A stretch of 64,000 nt of DNA, from NCBI RefSeq assembly GCF_005434965.1, contig NZ_SKCI01000002.1, positions 492,001 to 556,000 on the forward strand, in the 5' to 3' direction. Under the pieces are notes generated by a model. That model made no database searches. It was not told where the DNA came from and saw only the letters and a list, made by a program, of their open reading frames with translations. The stretch is from Marimonas lutisalis. GTDB lineage: Bacteria; Pseudomonadota; Alphaproteobacteria; Rhodobacterales; Rhodobacteraceae. The translations under genes and the position numbers were made by a program. Positions 44,470 through 52,167 of the stretch are shown here, piece by piece (position 1 is the first letter of the stretch; the number at the start of each line of letters is the position of its first letter).

Positions 44470-44491
44470 ATATATTGCCTTCCGAATATAT
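44470..44491 (+). promoter_or_regulatory. perfect inverted repeat before trxC
   Basis: ATATATT-GCCTTCCG-AATATAT, a 7-bp perfect AT-rich dyad 15 bases before the trxC ATG. Its position overlaps the likely transcription or translation start, so it would suit a repressor site. The regulator is unknown. Confidence 0.4.
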
Positions 44492-44506
44492 CAGATGGAG
44501 GCTGAG

Positions 44507-44941
44507 ATGGCCCAATCGAAGAAAGTAACCTGTCTGGACTGCGGCCAGGTGAACCGCGTGCCGGCGGACCGGCTGAGCGCGGGGGCGAAATGCGGCACCT
44601 GCGGGGCGAAGCTGATTACCGGGAAGGTGGCCGAGGTGGACCTGGCCACGTTGCAGAAGGCCGCGCGCAACGATGAAATTCCTCTGGTGGTGGATTTCTG
44701 GGCGCCGTGGTGCGGGCCCTGCCGGATGATGGCGCCGGAGTTTTCCAAGGCGGCGCAGGAGCTGAGCGGTGAGGCGCGGTTGGTCAAGCTGAACACCGAG
44801 GAGCATCCGCAGGCCGGAGCGAAATACAACATCCGCGGCATTCCGACGATGGCCGGGTTCGCGGGCGGGCGCGAAAAAGCGCGTCAATCCGGAGCGATGC
44901 CGGCCGCGCAGATCGTGAATTGGGTGAAAGCGTCGGTCTGA
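44507..44941 (+). CDS. trxC: thioredoxin 2 (TrxC)
   Basis: A cytoplasmic zinc-containing thioredoxin. The 144-residue protein has an N-terminal zinc ribbon with two CxxC pairs (CLDCG, CGTCG), then a thioredoxin fold with DFWAPWCGPCRMM and the cis-Pro RGIPTM. ATG 44507 has GGAGG seven bases upstream; an ATG at 44495 overlaps that ribosome site. The dyad just upstream suggests stress control. Confidence 0.94.
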   Translation: MAQSKKVTCLDCGQVNRVPADRLSAGAKCGTCGAKLITGKVAEVDLATLQKAARNDEIPLVVDFWAPWCGPCRMMAPEFSKAAQELSGEARLVKLNTEEHPQAGAKYNIRGIPTMAGFAGGREKARQSGAMPAAQIVNWVKASV

Positions 44942-44945
44942 CCGC

Positions 44946-45170
44946 TTAGACGCGGGGGGAATGCGCCCGCGCTTCTCCATCGGGGGTGGTCAGGGCGCGG
45001 GTGATCTGCATATGCAGGTACAATCCGGCCATGACCAGCGCCGCCGGGACGATGGAGGTGACGAGATAGATCGCCAATGCGTTGGACCAGGAGACGTTGA
45101 ATAGGATCAGCGCGGTGAGAGAGGTGACCACCCCGGCCATGCCGGAAAGAAACATCACTGCGAGCGCCAT
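44946..45170 (-). CDS. small two-helix membrane protein
   Basis: A 74-residue protein with two strong hydrophobic helices (ALAVMFLSGMAGVVTSLTAL and LAIYLVTSIVPAALVMAGLY) and a short charged cytoplasmic tail. AAAGGATGGACTC is a good ribosome site before its ATG. No family is recognised. It converges on trxC with four bases between stops. Confidence 0.68.
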   Translation of the reverse strand: MALAVMFLSGMAGVVTSLTALILFNVSWSNALAIYLVTSIVPAALVMAGLYLHMQITRALTTPDGEARAHSPRV

Positions 45171-45326
45171 GAGTCCATCCTTTCAAAAACCGTCTTCTTG
45201 CCGTCTTCCCCCCATTCTTTGACCGCAAATGCGCCGGAAATAAGGCGGGAAGGCGGTGACGGCGTGGCGGGTGGATTTCCGCCGGTTCCGGACAGGCTAG
45301 ATGCAAAGCCTTTCAAAATGGTAAAC

Positions 45327-45357
45327 GAAAGGCCCGCGCGAAGGGCGCGGGCCTTTT
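45327..45357 (-). terminator. terminator after the DUF302 gene
   Basis: AAAGGCCCGCGC (45328-45339) pairs with GCGCGGGCCTTT (45345-45356). On the minus strand it is followed by TTTCGTTT, and it lies 22 bases after the DUF302 stop. Confidence 0.8.
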
Positions 45358-45378
45358 CGACACAATAGGAGCGTTTCT

Positions 45379-45765
45379 TCAGATCGCGTTGACGGCCTCT
45401 TGCAGCATGTCGCGGACCTGGGCGGCGACCTTCTTGAGCTCGTCATTGTCGATGGCGGCCATCGAGGCGACGGGGTCGACCGCCGAGACCTCGACCCCGT
45501 CCTCGACGGCGCGCAGGATGACATTGCAGGGCAGCATGGTGCCGAGCTTGGGCTCGAACCCGATGGCCTGGTAGGCGAGATTCGGGTTGCAGGCGCCAAG
45601 GATGCGGTAGTGATCCATGTCCTTGTCGATCTTCGTCTTCATCGTCGCCTTGACGTCGATTTCGGTCAGCACGCCGAAGCCTTTGTCGGCCAATGCCTTG
45701 CGGGTGCGTTCATCGACCTCGTCAAAGCTGGCATTAGTGATGATACGGTCGAGCGTGTAGGACAT
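45379..45765 (-). CDS. DUF302 domain protein
   Basis: A 128-residue soluble DUF302 protein. The family pattern is clear: FDEVDERTRKALADKGFGVLTEIDVKATM, YRILGACNPNLAYQAI, and GTMLPCNVILR with the two conserved cysteines. The function is not established; relatives have been linked to copper or redox stress and to polymerase subunits. It is downstream of the L,D-transpeptidase gene on the other side of a 16-base gap, so it is not clear whether they share a transcript. Confidence 0.9.
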   Translation of the reverse strand: MSYTLDRIITNASFDEVDERTRKALADKGFGVLTEIDVKATMKTKIDKDMDHYRILGACNPNLAYQAIGFEPKLGTMLPCNVILRAVEDGVEVSAVDPVASMAAIDNDELKKVAAQVRDMLQEAVNAI

Positions 45766-45781
45766 GGGACCTCCTGTAGGG

Positions 45782-46336
45782 TTAAATGACCGTCACCGGT
45801 GTGCCGATCGGCACGCGCTGGTAAAGGTCGATCACGTGGTCGTTGATCATGCGGATGCAGCCATTGGACACCGAGCGCCCGATCGAGCTGGGCTGGGTCG
45901 TGCCGTGGATGCGGAAATAGGTGTCGCGGCCGTTCTGGAACAGGTAAAGCGCCCGTGCGCCCAAGGGGTTACCGGGCCCGCCGGGCTGGACATAGTCGTT
46001 GTCCTTGAACTTGGCATAGGTGCGCGGCTCGCGCTCGATCATCTCGTTCGTGGGGCGCCAGGTGGGCCATTCCTTTTTCACGTCGATGGTGGCGGTGCCG
46101 GTAAATTCGAGCCCGGCCTTGCCCACGCCCACGCCATAGCGCATCGCCTGGCGGGGGGCAGTGACGAAATAAAGGAAATGCGCCTTGGGCAGGATCAACA
46201 GCTGGCCTGGCTGCAGCGCCGGGCCGACCTTGACCGGTTGCGGCGCGAAAATCGGGTTGAGTTCGAAGGCGCGGACCACGTGCGGCGCGGCGAGCGTGGC
46301 GGCGGTGGCGGTGAGGAACGTACGACGGTTGAACAT
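45782..46336 (-). CDS. Tat-exported L,D-transpeptidase
   Basis: A peptidoglycan L,D-transpeptidase (YkuD domain) of 184 residues. The N-terminus is a twin-arginine signal (NRRTFLTATAATLAAPHVVRA), so the protein is exported folded. The catalytic motif reads HGTTQPSSIGRSVSNGCIRM, with Cys160. No LysM or other wall-binding domain is present. ATG 46336 is placed so that the Tat motif is at the N-terminus; longer frames bury it. A second, Sec-type L,D-transpeptidase lies at 51210. Confidence 0.92.
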   Translation of the reverse strand: MFNRRTFLTATAATLAAPHVVRAFELNPIFAPQPVKVGPALQPGQLLILPKAHFLYFVTAPRQAMRYGVGVGKAGLEFTGTATIDVKKEWPTWRPTNEMIEREPRTYAKFKDNDYVQPGGPGNPLGARALYLFQNGRDTYFRIHGTTQPSSIGRSVSNGCIRMINDHVIDLYQRVPIGTPVTVI

Positions 46337-46434
46337 GACTGGCCCCAAGGTTTCTTTCCCGGTGATTTTGCCATCTGGGACGGAAAAATCAACGTGCCGC
46401 ACGAAATCGTTAAATCGGGCGTTCGGCGGCGACT

Positions 46435-46481
46435 CGGGGGGTGATTTGCGTGCACCGGCCGGCTGACATCCGGCTGCCGGG
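46435..46481 (+). repeat. 47-bp dispersed intergenic repeat, copy B
   Basis: Matches 27067-27113 at 42 of 47 positions (GGTGA-YY-TGCGTGCACC ... GGCTGACATCCGGCTG). As in copy A, GTTAAC-rich sequence follows. It lies between the L,D-transpeptidase gene and the RAYT gene. Confidence 0.65.
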
Positions 46482-46528
46482 AGATCTGGCCCCCGCGCGG
46501 GCCCGCGCGGGTTAACGCTCCGCGCGGT

Positions 46529-46544
46529 TTAACCGGGCGTTAAC
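46529..46544 (+). promoter_or_regulatory. CtrA-like binding site
   Basis: TTAA-CCGGGCG-TTAAC is an exact match to the CtrA full-site consensus TTAA-N7-TTAAC. It is 23 bases before the RAYT start, within the TTAA-rich flank of repeat copy B. Whether CtrA uses it is unknown. Confidence 0.4.
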
Positions 46545-46567
46545 CCTGCGCGCGGCAGGGTTGGGGT

Positions 46568-47104
46568 ATGTCGCAATACATTCGCCCCCGGGTGCCCGGC
46601 GCATCGGTCTTTTTCACGGTCAACCTGCAGGCCCGCGGGTCGGCCCTGTTGCTCGATGAGATTTGCCACCTGCGCGAGGCGGTGCGCAGGACGCGGGCCG
46701 AGCGGCCGTTCCGCATAGACGCCTGGGTTGTGATGCCCGATCACATTCATGCGGTGTGGACCCTGCCCGAGGGGGACGCGGATTTCTCGACCCGGTGGGG
46801 CGCGATCAAGGCGCGGTTTACCATGAGTTTGCGTAAGGCGGGCTTCAGCCCGCCATCCGATCTGCCGGTGGTGCAATCCGGAAGGTATGCCGGGCTGAAG
46901 CCCGGCCTACGCGTGGCGAAACGCGAGTGCGGTATCTGGCAGCGGCGGTTCTGGGAGCATCACATCCGCGGGCCGGAGGATTTCGCCGCCTGCGTTCACT
47001 ATTGCCATATGAACCCGGTGAAACACGGGGTCGTCGCGCGGCCCGAGGATTGGCTTTATTCCTCGGTTCACCGGGAGATCCGATTGGGGCGCTTTGCGGC
47101 GTAG
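46568..47104 (+). CDS. REP-associated tyrosine transposase (RAYT)
   Basis: A 178-residue single-strand transposase of the Y1/IS200-like RAYT family, thought to mobilise REP palindromes. The HUH motif is in VVMPDHIHAVW, the catalytic Tyr region in CVHYCHMNPVKHG, and the family hallmark is GIWQRRFWEHHIR. Residues between KARFTMSLRK and AKRECGIWQRR are longer than usual because the DNA there carries an inverted pair of REP-like palindromes read through in frame. The TAG stop lies in a third such element. It is a single-copy domesticated element rather than an IS: no terminal repeats are seen. Confidence 0.9.
   Translation: MSQYIRPRVPGASVFFTVNLQARGSALLLDEICHLREAVRRTRAERPFRIDAWVVMPDHIHAVWTLPEGDADFSTRWGAIKARFTMSLRKAGFSPPSDLPVVQSGRYAGLKPGLRVAKRECGIWQRRFWEHHIRGPEDFAACVHYCHMNPVKHGVVARPEDWLYSSVHREIRLGRFAA
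46833..46910 (+). repeat. inverted pair of REP palindromes inside the RAYT coding sequence
   Basis: GTAAGGCGGGCTTCAGCCCG (first, 46833-46854 with final CC) and, on the other strand, GTAGGCCGGGCTTCAGCCCG (46889-46910 with final GC). The two are about 86% identical in opposite orientation with 34 bases between, the layout of a BIME. Both are in frame within the RAYT gene. Confidence 0.8.
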
Positions 47105-47127
47105 GGCGCGCGCTGAGGCGCGCGCCC
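47101..47127 (+). repeat. REP-like palindrome at the RAYT stop codon
   Basis: GTAG followed by GGGCGCGCGC-TGAG-GCGCGCGCCC, a perfect 10-bp stem. The TAG of the RAYT gene is part of the GTAG head. It could also act as a weak terminator between the convergent RAYT and ettA genes. Confidence 0.6.
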
Positions 47128-47150
47128 CGGGTGTATCCGAAAGAAACAGA

Positions 47151-48806
47151 TTACCGCGTGAACTTTTTGAACTTGATCCGCTTGGGCTCAAGCGCGTCCG
47201 CGCCCAGGCGGCGTTTCTTGTCTTCCTCGTAATCCTCGAAATTGCCTTCGAACCATTCGACATGGGCGTCGCCCTCGAAGGCGAGGATGTGGGTGCAGAT
47301 GCGATCAAGGAAGAAACGGTCGTGCGAGATGACGACGGCGCAGCCGGCGAAATCGACGAGGGCGTCTTCCAAAGCGCGCAGGGTTTCGACATCGAGGTCG
47401 TTGGTCGGTTCGTCGAGGAGCAGCACGTTGCCGCCCGATTTCAGCAGACGGGCCATGTGCACGCGGTTGCGTTCGCCGCCCGAGAGCAGGTTGACCTTTT
47501 TCTGCTGGTCGCCGCCGCGGAAGTTGAAGGCCGAGCAATAGGCGCGGCTGTTCACCTCGGCATCGCCGAGCTGGATGATGTCCTGGCCGTCGGAGATCAC
47601 CTCCCACACGGTCTTGTTGTCGGGCAGCGCGTCGCGGGTCTGGTCGACATAGGAGAGCTCGACCGTGTCGCCATATTCGATGGTGCCGGAATCGGGCTGT
47701 TCCTGGCCTGTCAGCATGCGGAAGAGCGTGGTTTTACCTGCGCCGTTGGGGCCGATCACGCCGACGATGCCGCCGGGCGGCAGCGAAAATGTGAGATCTT
47801 CGATCAGGAGCTTGTCGCCCATGTGTTTCGAGATACCATTCACGTCGATCACCTTGGAGCCGAGGCGCTTGCCGTTGGGGATGACGATCTGGGCGCGGGT
47901 GATCTTTTCACGCTCGGACTGGTTGGCGAGCTCGTTGTAGCGGTCGATCCGGGCCTTCTGCTTGGACTGGCGCGCCTTCTGGCCCTGGCGCATCCATTCC
48001 AGTTCGCGCTCAAGCGTCTTCTGGCGCGACTTGTCCTCGCGGGCCTCCTGTTCGAGCCGCTTGGCCTTCTGTTCGAGCCAGGCGGAATAGTTGCCTTCGT
48101 AGGGGATGCCGCGGCCGCGGTCGAGCTCGAGAATCCAGCCGGTGATGTCGTCGAGGAAATAGCGGTCGTGCGTGACGATGAGGCAGGTGCCCTTGTAGTC
48201 GATCAGGTGCTGTTGCAGCCAGGCGATGGTTTCGGCATCGAGGTGGTTGGTGGGTTCGTCCAGCAGCAGCATGTCGGGCTGTTCCAGCAGCAGCTTGCAG
48301 AGCGCGACGCGGCGTTTTTCGCCGCCCGAGAGAGTGGTGACGTCGGCATCGTCGGGCGGGCAGCGCAGCGCCTCCATCGCGACGTCGATCTGGGCGTCGA
48401 GATCCCAGAGGCCCGCGCTGTCGATCTCGTCCTGCAGCTGGGCCATCTCGTCGGCGGTCTCATCCGAGTAGTTCATCGCCAGTTCGTTGAAGCGGTCGAG
48501 CTTGGCCTTCTTCTCGGCCACGCCGAGCATGACGTTGCCGCGCACGTCGAGCGCGGGGTCGAGTTCTGGCTCCTGCGGCAGGTAGCCCACGTTGACGCCC
48601 TGGGCCGACCAGGCTTCACCCTGGAAGTCCTTGTCGAGGCCGGCCATGATTTTCAGCAGGGTGGATTTGCCCGCGCCGTTCACGCCGACGACGCCGATCT
48701 TCACGCCGGGCAGGAAGCTGAGATGGATGTTCTCGAAGCATTTCTTGCCGCCCGGGTAGGTCTTGGAGACGCCCTGCATGAAGTAGACATATTTGTGGTT
48801 GGCCAT
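47151..48806 (-). CDS. ettA: energy-dependent translational throttle protein EttA
   Basis: An ABC-F ATPase that binds the ribosomal E site and gates entry into elongation according to ATP level. The 551-residue protein has two ABC domains: Walker A GVNGAGKSTLL and GPNGAGKTTLF, signatures LSGGEKRRVAL and LSGGERNRVHM, and Walker B LLLDEPTNHLD and LLLDEPTNDLD. The linker contains the arm and P-site tRNA-interaction motif region (ERELEWMRQGQKARQSKQKAR). There are no membrane segments. Length is standard. Confidence 0.96.
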   Translation of the reverse strand: MANHKYVYFMQGVSKTYPGGKKCFENIHLSFLPGVKIGVVGVNGAGKSTLLKIMAGLDKDFQGEAWSAQGVNVGYLPQEPELDPALDVRGNVMLGVAEKKAKLDRFNELAMNYSDETADEMAQLQDEIDSAGLWDLDAQIDVAMEALRCPPDDADVTTLSGGEKRRVALCKLLLEQPDMLLLDEPTNHLDAETIAWLQQHLIDYKGTCLIVTHDRYFLDDITGWILELDRGRGIPYEGNYSAWLEQKAKRLEQEAREDKSRQKTLERELEWMRQGQKARQSKQKARIDRYNELANQSEREKITRAQIVIPNGKRLGSKVIDVNGISKHMGDKLLIEDLTFSLPPGGIVGVIGPNGAGKTTLFRMLTGQEQPDSGTIEYGDTVELSYVDQTRDALPDNKTVWEVISDGQDIIQLGDAEVNSRAYCSAFNFRGGDQQKKVNLLSGGERNRVHMARLLKSGGNVLLLDEPTNDLDVETLRALEDALVDFAGCAVVISHDRFFLDRICTHILAFEGDAHVEWFEGNFEDYEEDKKRRLGADALEPKRIKFKKFTR

Positions 48807-48894
48807 GATCGTCGTCCTTGCGCGTAAAGCATGTGTTGCCGGTCTAGATAGTCGCTTGGGCGGGCGGGGGCAATGTAGAGATGCGGCGCGCAGG

Positions 48895-48966
48895 GGGGGC
48901 CAGCCCCCCAGTCACAAAACCGGGGGTTTTGTGACATCCCCCCGAGGTATTTGAGGTCAGATGAAG
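48895..48966 (+). repeat. dispersed intergenic repeat, copy 3: hairpins plus GAGGTATTT tail
   Basis: A G-run/C-run palindrome and a perfect GTCACAAAACC-GGG-GGTTTTGTGAC hairpin (48911-48935) are followed by CCCCCCGAGGTATTTGAGGT and CAGATGAAG. The tail resembles those at 4961-4987 and 11314-11340. It lies between the divergent ettA and nadD genes, and its end supplies a misleading ATG at 48961. Confidence 0.6.
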
Positions 48967-49035
48967 CGGGGGATCGGGCGTATGCCTGGCGGGTTGCGCG
49001 TTGACAGGGGCGCGGGGCGGGGCGACAACGCGGCG

Positions 49036-49644
49036 ATGAGACATGGAGTGCCATATGCGCGGGCGGGCCAGGTGGTGGGCCTGCTGGGCGGGTCGTTCGA
49101 CCCGGCCCACGAGGGGCACGCCCATATCAGCCGCGAGGCGTTGAAGCGGTTCGGGCTGGACCAGCTGTGGTGGCTGGTGAGCCCGGGCAACCCGCTGAAG
49201 ACACGGGGGCCGGCGCCGCTGGCGGCACGGATGGCGCGTGCGCGGGAGGTGATGGACCATCCGCGGGTGAAGATCACCGATTTCGAGGCGCGCGCGGGCA
49301 CGCGGTTCACCGCCGAGACGCTGCGCGCGCTGATGCGGGCGCGTCCGGGCGTGCGGTTCGTCTGGATCATGGGGGCGGACAACCTGGCGCAGTTCGACCA
49401 GTGGCAGGACTGGCGCTGGATCATCGAAACCGTGCCTGTGGGGGTGTTGGCGCGGCCGGGGCAGAGGATTGCCGCACGCCACGCCAAGGCGGCCGACATC
49501 TATCGCTTTGCCCGTCTGGGCGGGCGGCAGTGCCGGGTGCTGGCCCGGGGCGAAGCGCCGCGCTGGTGTTTCGTGAACGTGCCGATGGTCGACGTGTCGT
49601 CGACGGAAATCCGCGCACGCGGCGGCTGGTCCACGCGGGCGTGA
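49036..49644 (+). CDS. nadD: nicotinate-nucleotide adenylyltransferase
   Basis: Adenylylates nicotinate mononucleotide to deamido-NAD. About 202 residues from ATG 49036. The nucleotidyl-transferase motif is [18 protein letters not shown], the second motif is [11 protein letters not shown], and [10 protein letters not shown] and [14 protein letters not shown] are NadD signatures. The open frame runs up to an ATG at 48961, but that codon belongs to the dispersed repeat, so the shorter start is preferred. Confidence 0.93.
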   Translation: MRHGVPYARAGQVVGLLGGSFDPAHEGHAHISREALKRFGLDQLWWLVSPGNPLKTRGPAPLAARMARAREVMDHPRVKITDFEARAGTRFTAETLRALMRARPGVRFVWIMGADNLAQFDQWQDWRWIIETVPVGVLARPGQRIAARHAKAADIYRFARLGGRQCRVLARGEAPRWCFVNVPMVDVSSTEIRARGGWSTRA

Positions 49645-49691
49645 TGATTGGCCGCTTGTGCGCTGCGCGCGCATTGGGTTAACTCGGCCCC

Positions 49692-51203
49692 ATGACGAGC
49701 GCCTTTTCAAGACGTGGATTCCTGGGTGCCGCGCTGGCCGGGCTGGCGGGGCCGGTTCTGGCCAATCCGCCGGCGACATCCTTGCGGCCGGTGCTGCGGC
49801 CGGGGGCGGGCAACATGCCCGCGAAAGTGGCGAGCAAATCGCGGGTGCCCGGGGCTGGCGCGCTGATCGACGAGGCGCGGCTGGGTGGCCGGGTGGCCTT
49901 TACCGTGGCCGATGCACGCACGGGGCTGATCCTGGAAAAGCACGATTCGGGGCTGGCGCAGCCGCCGGCGAGCGTGACCAAGGCGGTGACCGCGCTTTAT
50001 GCGCTGGACGCGCTGGGGCCGTCGCATCGCTTTGTCACGCAGCTCTTTGCGACGGGACCGGTGCAGGGCGGTGTCCTGAAGGGGGACCTGGTGCTGGCGG
50101 GGGGCGGCGATCCGACGCTTGATACCAACGCGCTGGCCGAGATGGCGCGGCAGCTGAAGGCCGCCGGCGTGCGCGAGGTGAAGGGCCGGTTCGAGGTCTG
50201 GGGGGGCGCGCTGCCCTTTGCCCACGAGATCGACCGCGCGCAGCCCGAGCACGTGGGATACAACCCGGCGATTTCGGGACTGAGCCTGAATTTCAACCGG
50301 GTGCATTTCGAGTGGAAGCGCGGCGGCAACGGCTGGCGCGTGAGCATGGATGCACGCAGCGACAAGTACCGCCCCAAGGTGCGCGTGGCGAAGATGCGCG
50401 TCGCACGGCGCGATCTGCCGGTCTATACCTACGAGGAACGGAACGGCGAGGACCACTGGACGGTGGCCAGTGGCGCGCTGGGCAAGGGCGGATCGCGCTG
50501 GTTGCCGGTGCGCCAGCCCGAGATATATGCCGGCGAGGTGTTTCGCACATTCGCGCGGAGCCAGGGCATCGTGTTGAAGGCGCCGGCCAAGACGAACCGT
50601 GCGCCGGGGGGCACGGTGCTGGCCCGGCATGCGAGCCCGGAGCTGCGCATCATCCTGCGCGACATGCTGAAATTCTCGAACAACCTGACCGCCGAGATGG
50701 TGGGACTGGCGGCGACGGTGAAACGCAAGGGCCGCGTGGCGGGCCTGCGCGCGAGCGGCAGCGAGATGAGCCGCTGGGCCGCGCAAACGTTGGGCATGAA
50801 CCGCGCGAAACTGGTCGATCATTCAGGGCTTGGCGATGCCTCGCGGTTGACGGCGGAGGACATGGCGCTGGCGCTGGTCAGGGTGCATCGCAACGGGGCG
50901 CTGAAGCCCATCCTGAAGCCGATCGCGATGCGCCACGCGAACGGCAAGGTGAACAAGGGGCACCCGATCAAGGTTTATGCCAAAACTGGCACGCTGAATT
51001 TCGTGAGCGGGCTGGCGGGATACATGCAGGCGGCGGACGGGACCGAACTGGCCTTTGCTATTTTCGCCGCCGACGAGGGCAAGCGCGCGCAGATCCGGCA
51101 GGGCGACCGCGAGCGGCCGCAGGGATCGCGCGGGTGGAACAAGCGCGCCAAGCAGTTGCAGCAGAAGCTGATCGAGCGCTGGGGCGCGCTTTACGGCAGC
51201 TGA
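49692..51203 (+). CDS. dacB: D-alanyl-D-alanine carboxypeptidase/endopeptidase (PBP4, DacB)
   Basis: A class C penicillin-binding protein acting on periplasmic peptidoglycan. The 503-residue precursor begins with a twin-arginine-like signal (SRRGFLGAALAGLAG). The active-site triad is PASVTK (Ser94, Lys97), SNN in LKFSNNLTAE, and KTGTLNF. The long insertion between SxxK and SNN is typical of PBP4. The C-terminus is basic (WNKRAKQLQQK). It converges on the L,D-transpeptidase at 51210, so two wall enzymes face each other with six bases between. Confidence 0.93.
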   Translation: MTSAFSRRGFLGAALAGLAGPVLANPPATSLRPVLRPGAGNMPAKVASKSRVPGAGALIDEARLGGRVAFTVADARTGLILEKHDSGLAQPPASVTKAVTALYALDALGPSHRFVTQLFATGPVQGGVLKGDLVLAGGGDPTLDTNALAEMARQLKAAGVREVKGRFEVWGGALPFAHEIDRAQPEHVGYNPAISGLSLNFNRVHFEWKRGGNGWRVSMDARSDKYRPKVRVAKMRVARRDLPVYTYEERNGEDHWTVASGALGKGGSRWLPVRQPEIYAGEVFRTFARSQGIVLKAPAKTNRAPGGTVLARHASPELRIILRDMLKFSNNLTAEMVGLAATVKRKGRVAGLRASGSEMSRWAAQTLGMNRAKLVDHSGLGDASRLTAEDMALALVRVHRNGALKPILKPIAMRHANGKVNKGHPIKVYAKTGTLNFVSGLAGYMQAADGTELAFAIFAADEGKRAQIRQGDRERPQGSRGWNKRAKQLQQKLIERWGALYGS

Positions 51204-51209
51204 GCCGCG

Positions 51210-51623
51210 TCAGCGCGTGATGTGGATGGTGGTATGCGCGCGCCCGTATTGCAGGATCAGCCGGTAGAGCGTTTCGGCATTCGCGGGGTGCAGGCGCACG
51301 CAGCCGGCGCTGGCGGGCCGGCCCAGGCGGTTAATCTGGTCTGTGCCGTGGATGGCGAAATTGCCGGAGAAGAAGATCGACCAGGGCATCGGTGCGTTGT
51401 GATAGAGCGTCGAGTAATGCATCCGCTTCATCGACTGCACGGCGTAAAGCCCGATCGGGGTGAATTTCCCCGCGCGCGCGGTCGAAACCGGCCAGAAATA
51501 GAGCGCCTGGCCGTCGAGATAGACCGTCATCTGCTGGTCGGAAAGGTCGATATGGGCTTCGAGTTCGCCCGCGTCGGTCCTTGAGGCGAGCAGAACGACC
51601 AGCAGCGCGAGCCGGGCAAGCAT
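51210..51623 (-). CDS. small secreted L,D-transpeptidase family protein
   Basis: A 137-residue YkuD-domain protein with a Sec signal (LARLALLVVLLASRTDAGE). The catalytic motif is FAIHGTDQINRLGRPASAGCVRL with Cys108. It is much smaller than typical enzymes of the family. The ATG shares one base with the stop of the upstream TerB gene (TAATG), so the two are translationally coupled. Confidence 0.88.
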   Translation of the reverse strand: MLARLALLVVLLASRTDAGELEAHIDLSDQQMTVYLDGQALYFWPVSTARAGKFTPIGLYAVQSMKRMHYSTLYHNAPMPWSIFFSGNFAIHGTDQINRLGRPASAGCVRLHPANAETLYRLILQYGRAHTTIHITR

Positions 51624-52048
51624 TACGCCGTCAAATGCCGCGCGCGGGCGCCACGTTCGATCGCGGCGGCGTGCAGCCGATCGATATTGAGCTCGTAGCG
51701 GATCTCCTCGAGCAGGCGCAGCTCTTCCTCGAGCAGGGTGCCATCGGCGGCGGCGACATCGCAGGCCAGCGCATAGGCGGTTTCCCACAGCCGTTCGGGA
51801 AGGTTGTCGCGCACGAGGCCGAAGAGTGCATCGAGCCCGTCTTCCTGCTCGAACAGGTCGAACACGGTCTGGGCCATCATGTTCATCCGGTCGATATCGT
51901 AATCGGCGAAGACCGGCAGGTTGTTCACCGCCGACTGGATCTTGACCAGTTCGGAGGTGCGGATGTTTTCGTCAGACGCCGATACCGCGATCATGACCGC
52001 GACAAGACAGTCCTGGGGGGACAGTGGGTGGGGAATGGTATCGTTCAT
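51623..52048 (-). CDS. TerB family protein
   Basis: A 141-residue all-helical protein of the TerB (tellurite resistance) family. The acidic metal-binding residues of the fold are apparent in SASDENIRTSELVKIQ and AADGTLLEEELRLLEEI. It is cytoplasmic, and the function of stand-alone TerB proteins is unclear. No other ter genes are present. It directly precedes and is coupled to a secreted L,D-transpeptidase, and is divergent from lysS. Confidence 0.85.
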   Translation of the reverse strand: MNDTIPHPLSPQDCLVAVMIAVSASDENIRTSELVKIQSAVNNLPVFADYDIDRMNMMAQTVFDLFEQEDGLDALFGLVRDNLPERLWETAYALACDVAAADGTLLEEELRLLEEIRYELNIDRLHAAAIERGARARHLTA

Positions 52049-52167
52049 CTCGGCGCTCCGGTTTGGCGTGTCTCAGTGTTGTAAATATTGACCTCTGCGC
52101 TGCAGCACAATAGGAACGCCAAGCCCGCGCCGCGATGGCGGCGGCGGGGAAGAATCGGAGATTTCCC

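Noticed and set aside
46568-47104. Complete IS200/IS605 insertion sequence
   Set aside because: No accessory TnpB and no terminal hairpins. The protein has the RAYT hallmark and is single-copy here.
48961-49035. nadD start at 48961
   Set aside because: That ATG is the end of a dispersed repeat (CAGATGAAG). The extra 25 residues are not family-like, so 49036 is preferred.
52049-52167. T-box or lysine riboswitch before lysS
   Set aside because: The 119-base leader is too short, and no specifier, T-box or L-box core is visible.
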